64,000 nucleotides of DNA from Pirellulales bacterium (GCA_016779265.1 JADHNY010000007.1:1-64000), one strand, 5' to 3'. Positions 17,160 through 26,760 are shown, counted from the stretch's first letter. Program-made: numbers and translations. Notes: generated by a model not told the origin, from the sequence alone.

Positions 17160-18026
17160 TCAGTCCTCGTCAGCACGCAGCCGACGAACCTCAGCCTCAA
17201 GCCGTCGCAGCCGGATCTCCATCTCCATCAGCTTCTGCCGAAGCATCTGTGCCTGCGCAGCCTCACCCTCAGGACCTCGCGGGCCGCGACCCGCCTCACG
17301 TGGAGCCTGTGGTCCACGGGGCCCCTTGGCATCAGGACCACGACGACCCGGCTCGCCCCGTGAGCCCATCCATGGAGGTGGGCCGCTCTGCCCTCGCAGC
17401 CATGGTGGCCCCATCATCGGCCCCATCGGCCCGGGGCCCTTCGGGCCAGCTCCCATTGGCCCACGCATCTGTGGTGACGGTGGACCACCCAGACCTCGCA
17501 GCCACGGAGGCCCCATCATTGGCCCCATTGATGGAGGGCCTTTCCGACCTGCATCCTTGGGACCACGCATCATGGGTGATGGAGGGCCTCCCGCAGTGGG
17601 GCGACGGCTCATGCCAGGCCCCCGAGACGGCCCGCCGGCAGCATGTTCTGGCTTCTGCGGCCCACGTCGCTCGGCTCGCGGACCATCTGCCTCAGGACGT
17701 CCACGCGGTGGCCCCGCTTCCGGACGGCCCCGCTGATGCTCATGCTGCGTCCCCCGAGGATGCTCACCTCGCTCCGCCCGTGTAGCGGGTTCACGTCGCT
17801 GACCACGTTCACCATGCTCACCATGCTCACCCCGCTCAGCATGGCCGTGCGAGCGACCCTCCTCAGCAACCGCCATTACAAGCAGCCCAGGCAGGCTGCT
17901 GAGGCTGCCACTGAGTTCACTCAGTGACGATGTCTGCAAGAACGCCGGTGAAGCCACCACGGAAGATGCCCAGGCAGTCAGCCCGGCACACGTCAGCCCA
18001 ACGGCCATCAATCGTTGCCATCTCAT
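17160..18026 (-). CDS. Secreted Gly/Pro/Arg-rich low-complexity protein with C-terminal coiled coil
   Basis: The start at 18026 has AGGAG ten bases upstream and gives a signal peptide (MRWQRLMAVGLTCAGLTAWASSVVA). About 288 residues. Residues 57-100 are rich in His, Glu, Gly and Arg (GHAERGEHGEHGERG) and could bind metal. Residues 100-255 are Gly/Pro/Arg-rich with a 34-residue tandem repeat (148-215). Residues 257-286 form a heptad-like helix (MLRQKLMEMEIRLRRLEAEVRRLR). The role is unknown; the composition suggests an extended surface or matrix protein that oligomerises through its tail. The frame is real, because signal peptide, repeat and coiled coil agree in this frame only. Confidence 0.75.
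   Translation of the reverse strand: MRWQRLMAVGLTCAGLTAWASSVVASPAFLQTSSLSELSGSLSSLPGLLVMAVAEEGRSHGHAERGEHGEHGERGQRREPATRAERGEHPRGTQHEHQRGRPEAGPPRGRPEADGPRAERRGPQKPEHAAGGPSRGPGMSRRPTAGGPPSPMMRGPKDAGRKGPPSMGPMMGPPWLRGLGGPPSPQMRGPMGAGPKGPGPMGPMMGPPWLRGQSGPPPWMGSRGEPGRRGPDAKGPRGPQAPREAGRGPRGPEGEAAQAQMLRQKLMEMEIRLRRLEAEVRRLRADED
17382..17585 (-). repeat. Two 102-bp tandem units (34-residue Gly/Pro repeat)
   Basis: Two units of 34 residues each (PPSPMMRGP...MMGPPWLRGLGG and PPSPQMRGP...MMGPPWLRGQSG) lie head to tail in the Gly/Pro-rich protein. They are clearly related in DNA as well, for example the two copies of the segment encoding MGPMMGPPWLRG. Confidence 0.8.
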
Positions 18027-18244
18027 TGGAATCAAACTCCTGTTCGTAATAGGCCAGCAGGCCAACGCAACGAAGGTCGCGTGACCATGTTCGCGTGATG
18101 CTCTCCACCGCCCCTCTGCTCTCTTCAACGCCCCACATCCCCGCAGGTTTCGCGCAGTCGCCACAACCAGGCCCAACCGGCAGGTCCTCATCGTCAGCAT
18201 CGAATGCAAGGCTGGCTACCAGACGAGGCTCCTTCAGATCGGGC

Positions 18245-20272
18245 TCAGGCCCCCATTTCCGCCTCAGCCTCGGCATGATCCTGTAGGTGCTGTCCATTCC
18301 TGTAGATCAGGGCGATCGGAATGAAGACCACGCCCGCCGCGGCCATGCAGCCTGTCCAGAACCAGAAATAATCGGCGCCTTCGAGGGTGACGAGACCTCC
18401 GATTGAGGTGTCGGCATCGATTCGCGTTTCCGGCGCCTCACCGCGATCCGCCTCAACCTGCCGCTTTCCCTCCTCGCCACGGAGTTCGATGATCCGCTTC
18501 TCTCGCCAGGTCAGCGGCTTGTCTTTGAGCCGAGCTGCTTCCTCAGGATCAGCCCGTACCACCGTGGCATGGAGCACGATGTCGTCAGGCGTGAGCCGCG
18601 CCGCGTCTGGGCCATCAGCAACGAGCCGATAGCGGTCACGCGTGATGCGGTGGTAGCCGATCGGCTGACCAGCTGAATCGTTCACCCCGTTGAGCAGCTC
18701 AAGACCTGCCTCATCAGCAGGGAGTTCTTTGGCCGCATCATCGTCTGCCGACGCGAAGAAGGCCGCATCGATCCGCTCCTTGGCTGCCGCCAACGCTTCG
18801 TCTTCCTGTGTGGACACCGCTACCAACGAACCGAACCGATTGAAAGCCAGCACGGCATCGTCTGGCGTGCCAAAGTTCCCGTCACCACCGGCAAGGCGTA
18901 TCTCACGCACGGTGGCAGACTCCTCGATGTACTCCCAGGCATCACGGCGTTCGAGATCGACCACACGAATCTTTCTCCCGGCCACATCCTCAGACTGACC
19001 CTCCGCCGTTGGCTCAAGCTGCGTCGCCTCTGCCACGAGCCCACTGATGCCTGGCACCTGGATGGAGTGGTTGACCGCCGCGGTCACAAAGTTGCCTAGC
19101 GAAACGGAGAACAGCCACACAGCCATGATCACCGATTTCATCGTCTTTGGAGCCTGGGCATAGGAGAACTCCAGGCCCGTGATCGAGATCATGATTTCGG
19201 CAGCTGTCACGATCACATAGCCAAGAAACTGCCAGGCCACGCTCGGCCGTCCGCCTTCGTCAATCCAGCCCTGAACCACCGCCGACAACCCAAAGCCTGC
19301 CGCCATCACAAACAGCCCGATGCCGATCTTGCGAAGCGGTGTGAGCGGAAAGACTCGGTCGATCGCCGGATACACGAGAAACTGAAACAGCGGAATCATC
19401 GCCATCACCAGCAGCGGATTGAGCACCTGGATCTGTGACGGAAGCCACTCGATCCCCAGCCACTGCAGGTTCATGTCTTCCGCCTGCAACACCCAGGCAG
19501 AACTCGTCTGGTCAAACAGCGCCCAGAAGACAGCGATCACCAGATAGACCATGCCCAGCCGCAGAATCGTCATCAGTCCGTTGCGGCTAAAGACCTCCTT
19601 CAGGAAGGCTAGGCCTCCCGCCGGCACATGGATGAAGGTGTTGCGTCCGAGCCAGAACATCAGGGTGGCGATTGCCATCAACACACCGGGCACACCAAAC
19701 GCCACATGCGGCCCGTACCATTCCAAGAGCCAGGGTGTGAGGATCGTGGAGAGGGTCGAGCCGAAGTTGATTGAGAAGTAGAACCACTGATAGACCTTCT
19801 CCATCAGATGCTGGTTCCGCGTGCCAAACTGGTCGCCCACATGGGCCGAGACGCACGGCTTGATGCCGCCGGATCCCAGGGCAATCAGAAACAACCCCAG
19901 CCACATCCACTGCTCAGGCGAGAGGCCGCTCCCCCCCATCAACGCCAGCGCCAGGTGCCCCAGGCAGTAAAGCACCGACACGACCATAATGATCCGGTAC
20001 TTGCCGGTCACCGCATCGGAGAGAATGGCCCCAATGATGGGAAAAAAATAGACCCACGAGGAGAAGGTGTGGTAGTGCTCCTGGGCCTCCGCCTTGCTCA
20101 TCGCCGGCAGAATGGTCTCGCCCATCAGATGCAGATAGCGAAACATGAAGACGGTCAGGATCGTCCGCATGCCATAGTAGCTAAACCGTTCGGCAGCCTC
20201 GTTGCCGATGATGTACGGGATGCCCGGAGGCATCTTGTCGGTGTCTGGTGGTGTGGTCTGATAGTCGGCCAT
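18245..20272 (-). CDS. POT/PTR-family proton-coupled peptide transporter with large insertion
   Basis: Inner-membrane major facilitator that imports di- or tripeptides with protons. The family motif GNEAAERFSYYGMR lies near residue 23, and another hallmark, GTGGIKP-like GSGGIKPCVSAHVGDQF, near 136. About 675 residues, against 450-500 for typical bacterial members. The extra length is a soluble insertion of roughly 220 residues (about 405-630) before the last transmembrane segment (YFWFWTGCMAAAGVVFIPIALIY). The insertion is acidic and contains a charged helix (PLTWREKRIIELRGEEGKRQ). The gene is divergent from the SpoU methylase, with 48 bases between starts. Confidence 0.9.
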   Translation of the reverse strand: MADYQTTPPDTDKMPPGIPYIIGNEAAERFSYYGMRTILTVFMFRYLHLMGETILPAMSKAEAQEHYHTFSSWVYFFPIIGAILSDAVTGKYRIIMVVSVLYCLGHLALALMGGSGLSPEQWMWLGLFLIALGSGGIKPCVSAHVGDQFGTRNQHLMEKVYQWFYFSINFGSTLSTILTPWLLEWYGPHVAFGVPGVLMAIATLMFWLGRNTFIHVPAGGLAFLKEVFSRNGLMTILRLGMVYLVIAVFWALFDQTSSAWVLQAEDMNLQWLGIEWLPSQIQVLNPLLVMAMIPLFQFLVYPAIDRVFPLTPLRKIGIGLFVMAAGFGLSAVVQGWIDEGGRPSVAWQFLGYVIVTAAEIMISITGLEFSYAQAPKTMKSVIMAVWLFSVSLGNFVTAAVNHSIQVPGISGLVAEATQLEPTAEGQSEDVAGRKIRVVDLERRDAWEYIEESATVREIRLAGGDGNFGTPDDAVLAFNRFGSLVAVSTQEDEALAAAKERIDAAFFASADDDAAKELPADEAGLELLNGVNDSAGQPIGYHRITRDRYRLVADGPDAARLTPDDIVLHATVVRADPEEAARLKDKPLTWREKRIIELRGEEGKRQVEADRGEAPETRIDADTSIGGLVTLEGADYFWFWTGCMAAAGVVFIPIALIYRNGQHLQDHAEAEAEMGA

Positions 20273-20320
20273 AGGTTCCTCCCGCGGACAAGATAGCCGA
20301 AATCACGGCAGTGGCATGAG

Positions 20321-21151
20321 ATGGATGCACCAGAACGGATCACAAGTTCTGCCAACCCGCGGGTGAAGGCAGCTGCCCGCCTGCGGGATGCCGCAGAGCG
20401 TCGCACGCGAGGGCTGACCCTGATCGATGGCCGGCGTGAAGTTGAGCGAGCGGCAGCGGCGGGCGTGCGGTTTGCAGAGGTGTATGTCGATGAGGCGGCT
20501 CCTCCTCCCGATGCACTCCTCGACCGTCTCATGGCCGCCGGTGGCCAGCCTGTCTGGCTCGCCCCGGCTGCGTTTTCCAAGGTGGCCTACGGAAGTCGTA
20601 ACGAAGGCCTCGTGGCTGTCGCCCAGATCCCCTCGTTTGGACTCGACCAGTTCAGACCCCGCTCCGTTGGCTGCCTGCTCGTCCTCGAAGGGGTTGAGAA
20701 GCCTGGCAACCTCGGTGCCATCCTGAGGACGGCTGATGCCTCAGGCGTCGCCGGTGTGCTCGTCGCTGATGGCCGAACAGACCCCACCAATCCGGCCGTG
20801 ATCCGGGCCAGCCTCGGCACCGTCTTCTCCATACCCCTGGCGGTCGCCTCGGGAGCGGAGTCCATCAACTGGCTCGCCGCGTCTTCTCGTCGTGTTGTGG
20901 TGGCGGTTCCCGAGGCGGGTCAGCCTTGGCATGCGGTGCGCCTGTCTGATGCAGCGATCGTGCTCGGCAGTGAGGCTCATGGCATCTCCGAGGCGTGGCA
21001 GGCGGCTGATGCCGACGGTACGCTCGATCTCTCCGCCGTGACCCTGCCCATGCTCGGTGTGGCCGACAGCCTGAATGTGTCTGCCACCGCGGCGGTGCTT
21101 GCCTACGAAGCATTGCGGCAGGCTTCGGCCGACGCATCGGGCAGTAGCTGA
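20321..21151 (+). CDS. TrmH/SpoU-family RNA 2'-O-methyltransferase
   Basis: Probably methylates ribose in rRNA or tRNA using S-adenosylmethionine. The N-terminal part (ITSSANPRVKAAARLRDAAERRTRGLTLIDGRREV) matches the substrate-binding domain of the RlmB/TrmH-like group. The SPOUT knot motifs follow: LEGVEKPGNLGAILRTADASG, IVLGSEAHGIS and VADSLNVSATAAVLAYE. All three conserved motifs are intact and 276 residues is usual. The exact RNA target cannot be assigned. The start is a GTG/ATG region with little room for a leader after the divergent transporter gene. Confidence 0.92.
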   Translation: MDAPERITSSANPRVKAAARLRDAAERRTRGLTLIDGRREVERAAAAGVRFAEVYVDEAAPPPDALLDRLMAAGGQPVWLAPAAFSKVAYGSRNEGLVAVAQIPSFGLDQFRPRSVGCLLVLEGVEKPGNLGAILRTADASGVAGVLVADGRTDPTNPAVIRASLGTVFSIPLAVASGAESINWLAASSRRVVVAVPEAGQPWHAVRLSDAAIVLGSEAHGISEAWQAADADGTLDLSAVTLPMLGVADSLNVSATAAVLAYEALRQASADASGSS

Positions 21152-21214
21152 TTGCTTCACCCCGTTCCTGAATGCCCCCGCATCTGTCCGCTTCCTTTCT
21201 CTCAGGTCTGCCAC

Positions 21215-22486
21215 GTGACTGCTTCTCTTCCTGCTGATCTCTTTGAACGGCTCACCCACACCGTCGATGCCGAGGGTGTGCCGGCCATGCTCTCCGCCCT
21301 CGGCGAAGAACTTGTCCGCGACCGCCGGTGGCATGCCTTGTTTGACCTGCGGCTGATCGAGGCCCGCTTTGCCCAAGGGCTGCCTGTCGTCGGCGAGACC
21401 GGTGTGCTCCCAGCAGCGGCGCGTGATGCCTTTGAAGAGCGGTCGCGTCTGGCATGCCTGGAGGTGGGCTGGCCACTGCTGGAAGAAGGTCAGGTCGCGT
21501 CTGCCTGGATGTATCTGCGAGCCTCCGCAGAGCTCGAAGACGTCGCCAGTCGACTCGAGCAGGTGGCGAGCACGCTGGAAGGACGTGAGGACGATGACGC
21601 CCGACGTCTGCTCGAAGAGCTGGTGCACGTCACCCTTTGGGAAGCAGTGCATCCTCCGTTAGGACTCAAGCTGCTGCTCGTCCACAACGGCACCTGCAAC
21701 ACGGTGACTGCCTACGATCAGTCGGTCAGTCGACTGCCGCCAGCGCGTCAGGCAGCGGCAGCAGAAGTGATGGTCAACCACCTCACCGAAGAACTGATCG
21801 CCAATCTCCAGAGTGACCTCACCCGCCGAGGTCTGAAGGTGGCAGACATCACCACCCTGCCCGGACTGCTCGAGGCTGCCGGTGACCCCGCCGCACCTCT
21901 CGGCCCACACGTCGACGTCTCGCACCTGCACTCAGTGCTCCGATTTGGACGCGTCTGCACCGACGCTGGCATCCTGCAGAAGAGTCTCGACCTGGCGGTC
22001 TACGCCGACCGTCTGCCTGAAGAGCTGCGGTATCCAGGCGATGGCCCGTTCACTGAGATGGCGAAGGCGTCGCGACTGTTCTACGGGGCCTGCCTGGGAG
22101 AAGCGATCGAGGAGGCCGTGTCCTTCTTCACCGAAAAGGCTGCACTCGGGCCAGCCGGATCCGAGCCAGACGCGGCGACCTCCCGTGGGCCGCTCGAACA
22201 GCTGGCAACGGAGTATCTGATCGTGCTGCTCGCTCGTGGTGGCCGGCCGGCCGCGGCCCTCGAGCATGCCCTTGCCTACCTGCCGAAAGCGGGTGAACAG
22301 GCGGCCTCAACTGGACTGGTGCCACCGGTGGTTCAGCTTGCGGTGGCGGCTGAAGCGGCGGAGCCCGGCTGCATGCAGCGACTGCTCGATGCCTGCCGCG
22401 AGCGGGGTGATGCGGTCACGTTTGCGCAGGCACTCGCTGTTGGCGGTGCAGCACAAACCGCACACACGAACAGCAGCAGCGACTGA
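21215..22486 (+). CDS. Conserved hypothetical cytoplasmic protein
   Basis: The track start at 21152 is a TTG just after the methylase stop. I prefer the GTG at 21215 (VTASLPADLFERL), which has an AGG eight to nine bases upstream and begins the coherent protein. About 423 residues with no signal peptide or membrane segment. It is Ala/Leu/Glu-rich and mostly helical by composition. Segments such as WYLRASAELEDVASRLEQVASTLEGREDDDARRLLEELVHVTLWEAVHPPLGLKLLL look like helical repeats. No catalytic motif is recognised. It follows the RNA methylase by 63 bases and may be co-transcribed. Confidence 0.75.
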   Translation: MTASLPADLFERLTHTVDAEGVPAMLSALGEELVRDRRWHALFDLRLIEARFAQGLPVVGETGVLPAAARDAFEERSRLACLEVGWPLLEEGQVASAWMYLRASAELEDVASRLEQVASTLEGREDDDARRLLEELVHVTLWEAVHPPLGLKLLLVHNGTCNTVTAYDQSVSRLPPARQAAAAEVMVNHLTEELIANLQSDLTRRGLKVADITTLPGLLEAAGDPAAPLGPHVDVSHLHSVLRFGRVCTDAGILQKSLDLAVYADRLPEELRYPGDGPFTEMAKASRLFYGACLGEAIEEAVSFFTEKAALGPAGSEPDAATSRGPLEQLATEYLIVLLARGGRPAAALEHALAYLPKAGEQAASTGLVPPVVQLAVAAEAAEPGCMQRLLDACRERGDAVTFAQALAVGGAAQTAHTNSSSD

Positions 22487-22531
22487 CCGCTGTCGGCCGG
22501 ACCGCCGCACGCCTCCCTGCTGCCAGCAGGG

Positions 22532-23137
22532 CTACCACCAGGCAGACGTCGGTGTCTTGCAGCCACGGCAGACGCTGACCGGCCCGTAGCCCGCACGCGC
22601 TGGTGGCTGGAAGCCACGGCATGGTGGCAGCTGCCACGGCATCAGCAGTTCCTGCATCTCGTGACCACCACAGTAGCCTCGCCAGCGGTTGCACGAATCA
22701 CAGGGATCGCAGCGGAGCGGCTCGCTGTGATACGCACCCCAGTATCGTGGCCCGCAGCCGCAGCCATCGAAGCTGGGATGCTTCTTCTGAATCTCCGCAC
22801 ACCGCTTGCTCAGCTCTGCCTGCTTTTCCGCTCGCCAGCAGGCAAACGACTCCCGCAGCGAGCCGTCACAGAGCTGTCGCACATCGGCGATTTTGTGCCA
22901 GCGAGGCATCTGAAAGTCAGGCTTGGCATGCCAGTCTGCAAGTGGATTCCAGTTTGCCACCCGGTCCCAGTTGAGAAACGGATTGCGTTCGGCAAAGGGA
23001 CGCAGCCCCGCGAGCGGATGGCAGTCAGGACAGTCATAGCTGTCGCCACCGGCTGCAGATGCAGATCCCACCAGCATCACGACCAGCAGGCCCCAGAAAC
23101 TCACCCCACGTCCAAACGCTTGCCACGTGCGTCGCAT
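22532..23137 (-). CDS. Secreted cysteine- and tryptophan-rich protein of unknown function
   Basis: 201 residues with a signal peptide (FWGLLVVMLVGSASAAGG). The mature protein holds paired cysteines (CPDC, CGCG, CDPCDSC, CRGC) and many Trp/Pro residues, as in small disulfide-rich or metal-binding surface proteins. A repeated pattern NPFLNWDRVANWNPLADW is visible near residue 50. There is no enzyme motif and no recognised family. It lies downstream of the gene at 23235 in the same direction and converges on the hypothetical gene ending at 22486. Confidence 0.65.
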   Translation of the reverse strand: MRRTWQAFGRGVSFWGLLVVMLVGSASAAGGDSYDCPDCHPLAGLRPFAERNPFLNWDRVANWNPLADWHAKPDFQMPRWHKIADVRQLCDGSLRESFACWRAEKQAELSKRCAEIQKKHPSFDGCGCGPRYWGAYHSEPLRCDPCDSCNRWRGYCGGHEMQELLMPWQLPPCRGFQPPARAGYGPVSVCRGCKTPTSAWW

Positions 23138-23234
23138 CGCATCCCCCCTGCGTCATGCATCCACCTCATCTATGAAGTGGCATCGGCATCGGTCGTAGGC
23201 AGAATCGACAAAATCCGCATGATGCGGCGAATCG

Positions 23235-23912
23235 CTACCCCACCAGTTCAATCGACGACCACGTGGTTGGGTCGCTGTCCCACGGGTATTCCGGTGGGGC
23301 AAACAGGGGAATCTGCCCAAGGCGGCGATCGACCACCGCTGCAAAGAATCCGAGCGTTGACTGCTCGTCAGGATCCCAGCCGGGAACAGCCGCCGCTGAG
23401 AGAACGGCATCGATCTGCCAGCCATCCGGCCGCAGCTGCGAGGTCACGTCCGCCACGCCGGCGGCGAGTGTCGCCGGCAGCTGCATCAGCTCACCATCAG
23501 CTCCTGGCACCACGCTTGACCGTGGAATGGCTGCAGCCACCGCCAACGGATCCTTGGCCTGACGCCCACCACCTGTCGGCAGCAGGGCCAGCCGCCGACA
23601 GAACCGCCCTGCCCGATGGCTCTCACCGGTCGGCCGTGTTGCCAGCCAGAGATGCAGGCCGTCGCTGTCCTCTGGCTTGGTCGCATGACACCACCGCGTG
23701 CTGTCGACGCCACGTGCAACCGCCCGCACCACGAGCCCATCTGGATGCCAACCAATCGCAAGCGTGCAGACATCGGGCACACCAACGACACCTGCAAGCG
23801 AGGGGAGCTGACAGCGAGTCGCCTGCCGTTCGTCAAACGCAGCAAGCTTAGGCAGCTTCTGGCAGGGAAAGCGAAAGCGGAAGACGGCAGCTGGATGAAC
23901 AAGCGGCGACAT
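23235..23912 (-). CDS. Hypothetical protein resembling carbohydrate-binding (CBM9-like) domains
   Basis: The start at 23912 (MSPLVHPAAVF) is preferred; the track ORF continues to 24149 over the glgA promoter region and start. 225 residues without a signal peptide. The pattern DGLHLWLATRPTGESHRAGRFCRRLALLPTG resembles the beta-sandwich segment of CBM9/DOMON-like domains, which in planctomycetes often appear as stand-alone proteins. This is recall by pattern, not a search. It may bind saccharide, and the neighbour glgA makes glycogen, but a link is only suggested by position. Confidence 0.6.
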   Translation of the reverse strand: MSPLVHPAAVFRFRFPCQKLPKLAAFDERQATRCQLPSLAGVVGVPDVCTLAIGWHPDGLVVRAVARGVDSTRWCHATKPEDSDGLHLWLATRPTGESHRAGRFCRRLALLPTGGGRQAKDPLAVAAAIPRSSVVPGADGELMQLPATLAAGVADVTSQLRPDGWQIDAVLSAAAVPGWDPDEQSTLGFFAAVVDRRLGQIPLFAPPEYPWDSDPTTWSSIELVG

Positions 23913-24008
23913 AGCAGGGGTGCCCCCAAGGCAGGGCGATGCGGAAGGTAGCCAACGGATCCCGACGACACACAGACCATGCCGCCGACCGCCGGAAGAA
24001 CCGCGAAG

Positions 24009-24014
24009 TATACT
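24009..24014 (+). promoter_or_regulatory. Candidate -10 element of glgA
   Basis: TATACT lies 48 bases before the glgA GTG in the 149-base divergent gap. No good -35 hexamer is visible at 16-18 bases upstream. The ribosome site of glgA (AAGGAAG, nine bases before GTG) is clear. Confidence 0.3.
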
Positions 24015-24061
24015 CGTCTGGAGCCGGTGGCCGGCGTCCCTGATCAAGGAAGACTTACCCC

Positions 24062-25558
24062 GTGCGAGTGCTGCAGGTTGCCAGCGAGGCTGCCCCTTTT
24101 GCCAAGACCGGTGGCCTTGCGGATGTTGCGGGGTCGTTGCCGGCTGCACTCGAACGGATCGGCTGCGACTGCACCCTGATCATGCCTGCCTACAGGCAGG
24201 TCTTTGAAGCGGGCATCCCCATCGAAAAGACCGAACTGGTCTTCGACGTTCCCGTTGGACAGCGACATCTCCGGGCAGAGATCTTTCGCTCGACACTGCC
24301 CGGCTCCAACGTGCCGGTCTACTTCGTCGGCAATGAAGCCTGCTTTGGCCGCCCCACGCTCTACGGTGGCGGGCATGACTACCCCGATAACGCAGAGCGG
24401 TTCATCCTCTTCTCGCGGGCCGCGATGGAGCTGGCAGGTCGTCTTGAAAAGCCCTTCGACGTTCTGCATGGGCACGACTGGCAGGCGGGCCTGATCCCAG
24501 CCTATCGCCGGCTGCTCTATCAGGCCTGGCCGATGCTCGCCCACGCTGTCACGGTTCAGACCATCCACAACATGGCCTACCAGGGCACGTTCTGGCACTG
24601 GGACATGCTGCTCACTGGTATCGATTGGAAGTACTTCAACTGGAAGCAGATGGAGTGCCACGGCCAGCTGAACTTCCTCAAGACTGGTCTCGTGTTTGCA
24701 GACGCAATCACCACGGTCAGTCCGACCTATGCCCGCGAGATCACCGAAGCTCCCGGCGGCTGCGGGCTCGAAGGCGTGGTGGCATCCCGCGCCGAGGTGC
24801 TCTCAGGCATCGTCAACGGCATCGACACAACTGTCTGGGATCCCCAGTCGGATCCTCTAATCCCACGGCACTACCATGCCGCAGACACGTCCTCCGGAAA
24901 GGATGCCGCCCGCATCGCCCTGGCTGCACGGCTTGGTCACCCCGCGCCAGATCCCAGGCCACTGGTCTCCTTCGTTGGCAGGCTTGCCGAGCAGAAGGGT
25001 GTCGACCTACTCGTCGAAATGATCGCTCGAGTCGCAGCCAATGGCCGTGCCCACTTTGTGATCCTGGGCACCGGCGACCCCGGCCACGAGGAGGCCCTCC
25101 GTCGGCTGGCTGCGACCTACCCAGGCACGGTTGACGTGGTGATCGGCTTTGATGAGCTGCTTGCCCACCTGATTCAGGCCGCCAGCGACATCGTGCTGAT
25201 GCCCAGCCGCTTTGAGCCCTGCGGCTTAAGTCAGCTCTACGCCTTCCGCTACGGGGCCATTCCCGTGGTGCGGGCCACCGGCGGCCTGGTCGACACCGTC
25301 GTTGACGCCACACCCGAGAGTCTGGCGAATGGCACCGCGAGTGGGTTTGTGTTTGAGTCGTACAACGCAGTCGCCCTCGAACAGGCGCTCACCCGAGCCC
25401 TCGACGCTCATGCCGACGCTGCCACCTGGCAGCGGCTCGTCACCAGCGTGATGCAGCAAGACTGGTCATGGGACACTAGCGGCCGCAATTACCTGGAACT
25501 CTACACGCAGGTGCTCGCCCGCTCACAAGCCGAGCCCACCTTCGAGCCCGAGACCTAG
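24062..25558 (+). CDS. glgA: Glycogen synthase (ADP-glucose type, GT5)
   Basis: Transfers glucose from ADP-glucose to the growing alpha-1,4-glucan in the cytoplasm. The start is a GTG (24062) with AAGGAAG nine bases upstream. The N-terminal domain has the hallmark [13 protein letters not shown] (15-27), and [13 protein letters not shown] follows near residue 138. The C-terminal domain has [14 protein letters not shown] and the nucleotide-sugar motif [32 protein letters not shown]. 498 residues is typical. No branching enzyme or glgC is adjacent, so glycogen genes are scattered here. Confidence 0.96.
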   Translation: MRVLQVASEAAPFAKTGGLADVAGSLPAALERIGCDCTLIMPAYRQVFEAGIPIEKTELVFDVPVGQRHLRAEIFRSTLPGSNVPVYFVGNEACFGRPTLYGGGHDYPDNAERFILFSRAAMELAGRLEKPFDVLHGHDWQAGLIPAYRRLLYQAWPMLAHAVTVQTIHNMAYQGTFWHWDMLLTGIDWKYFNWKQMECHGQLNFLKTGLVFADAITTVSPTYAREITEAPGGCGLEGVVASRAEVLSGIVNGIDTTVWDPQSDPLIPRHYHAADTSSGKDAARIALAARLGHPAPDPRPLVSFVGRLAEQKGVDLLVEMIARVAANGRAHFVILGTGDPGHEEALRRLAATYPGTVDVVIGFDELLAHLIQAASDIVLMPSRFEPCGLSQLYAFRYGAIPVVRATGGLVDTVVDATPESLANGTASGFVFESYNAVALEQALTRALDAHADAATWQRLVTSVMQQDWSWDTSGRNYLELYTQVLARSQAEPTFEPET

Positions 25559-25641
25559 TAGTTCCCTTTGGGCTGTTGACCACGAAACACCCCCCGTCAA
25601 TGCACGGTCGATAGTCTGCAGTTGCCGCTCCCTCGGGCGGC

Positions 25642-25665
25642 CATCATGATGCTTTGGCTCATCAT
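25642..25665 (+). promoter_or_regulatory. Palindrome upstream of nucleoside-hydrolase-like gene
   Basis: CATCATGATG is a perfect 10-base palindrome, followed nine bases later by a second CATCAT half. It lies 42 bases before the start at 25693, where an operator or leader hairpin would sit. Function is inferred only. Confidence 0.3.
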
Positions 25666-25692
25666 GCATCGTCGTTTCGAGAGAAGGGTTTA

Positions 25693-26760
25693 ATGCCGAA
25701 CGCTACGTGTCGCGGGCTGGGGCTAGCTTTCCAGACGTTTGCCTTGGTGGTTGCTGCCACGGCAGTCGCTGAAGAGACCGCGTCGCTGACGCCTGGACCG
25801 ATTCCGGTGATCTTCGACACGGACATCACCGGCGACTGTGACGATGTGCTCGCGTTGGCGATGCTGCATGCGCTGGCCGATCGGGGGGAGTGCCAGATCG
25901 AAGCGGTCACGATCTCAAAGATCAACCCACTCGCCGCCTCCTTTGTCGATGCGGTTAACACGTTCTACGGCCGGGGCGACCTGCCGATCGGTGCAACTCG
26001 CGACGCCCAGCGACGGGAGAGCCGCTACCTCGCGCTGTGCAAAGCCACCGAGCCCGACGGAAGCCAGCGGTATCCACACGACCTGCTCTCGAGTGACCAG
26101 GCCGACGAGGCCGTGCCGCTGCTCCGCCGTACGCTGGCGGCCGCCGAAGACCACCGAATGGTGATCATCCAGGTGGGCATCGCGGCCAACCTTGCCGACC
26201 TGCTCAGCTCACCGCCCGATGCGATCAGCCCACTGACTGGCCAGCAGCTTGTCGAAAAGAAGTGTCGGCTGGCCTCGGTGATGGCTGGCTGCTTTGGTCC
26301 GCTGCCTGAGAAGAAACGTCATCTTGAAGCGAACGTCATCAATGGTATTGCTGCCATGCAGACACTGGCCAACGACTGGCCCGAGAGCGTGCCGATGATC
26401 TGGAGTGACTTCCGTATCGGCCTCGCCACACCGTTTCCCCGTGAGTCGATTGCCCGGGACTTCAACTACGAGCCGCACCACATCGTCCGTGAGGCCTACC
26501 TGCTCCACAGCGGCCCCAACCACGACCGGCCCAGCTGGGATCTCACCAGCGTGCTCCAGGCCATCCGCCCGTTCGATGGCTACTTCGACCTCTCACCCGC
26601 TGGCCGCGTGCAGGTCGACGATGACGGCTTCACCCGTTTTGAGCCACAGCCAAACGGCCGCGACCGCTACCTGATTCTTCACGACGAACAGATCTCCCGC
26701 GTTGTCGCCACCCAGCGAGCACTCACCAGCCAGCCAGCTGTGCAGCCGCCAAGACCGTGA
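25693..26760 (+). CDS. Secreted inosine/uridine nucleoside hydrolase-like protein
   Basis: The start at 25693 follows GAGAAGGG and gives a signal peptide (MPNATCRGLGLAFQTFALVVAATAVAEE). About 355 residues. The calcium-binding signature of the nucleoside N-ribohydrolase fold is present as FDTDITGDCDDVLALAMLHALA near residue 40. IQVGIAANLADLL and HLEANVINGIAAM match later family strands. Exported members of this fold are frequent in planctomycetes; they may cleave nucleosides or other N-glycosides. It precedes the double sulfatase by about 220 bases, so a joint role in breaking down extracellular organic matter is possible. Confidence 0.85.
   Translation: MPNATCRGLGLAFQTFALVVAATAVAEETASLTPGPIPVIFDTDITGDCDDVLALAMLHALADRGECQIEAVTISKINPLAASFVDAVNTFYGRGDLPIGATRDAQRRESRYLALCKATEPDGSQRYPHDLLSSDQADEAVPLLRRTLAAAEDHRMVIIQVGIAANLADLLSSPPDAISPLTGQQLVEKKCRLASVMAGCFGPLPEKKRHLEANVINGIAAMQTLANDWPESVPMIWSDFRIGLATPFPRESIARDFNYEPHHIVREAYLLHSGPNHDRPSWDLTSVLQAIRPFDGYFDLSPAGRVQVDDDGFTRFEPQPNGRDRYLILHDEQISRVVATQRALTSQPAVQPPRP

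Noticed and set aside
22661-23851. 396-residue plus-strand ORF
   Set aside because: It is antisense to two minus-strand genes with a signal peptide or domain pattern, and its translation is Arg/Ser/His-rich without structure.
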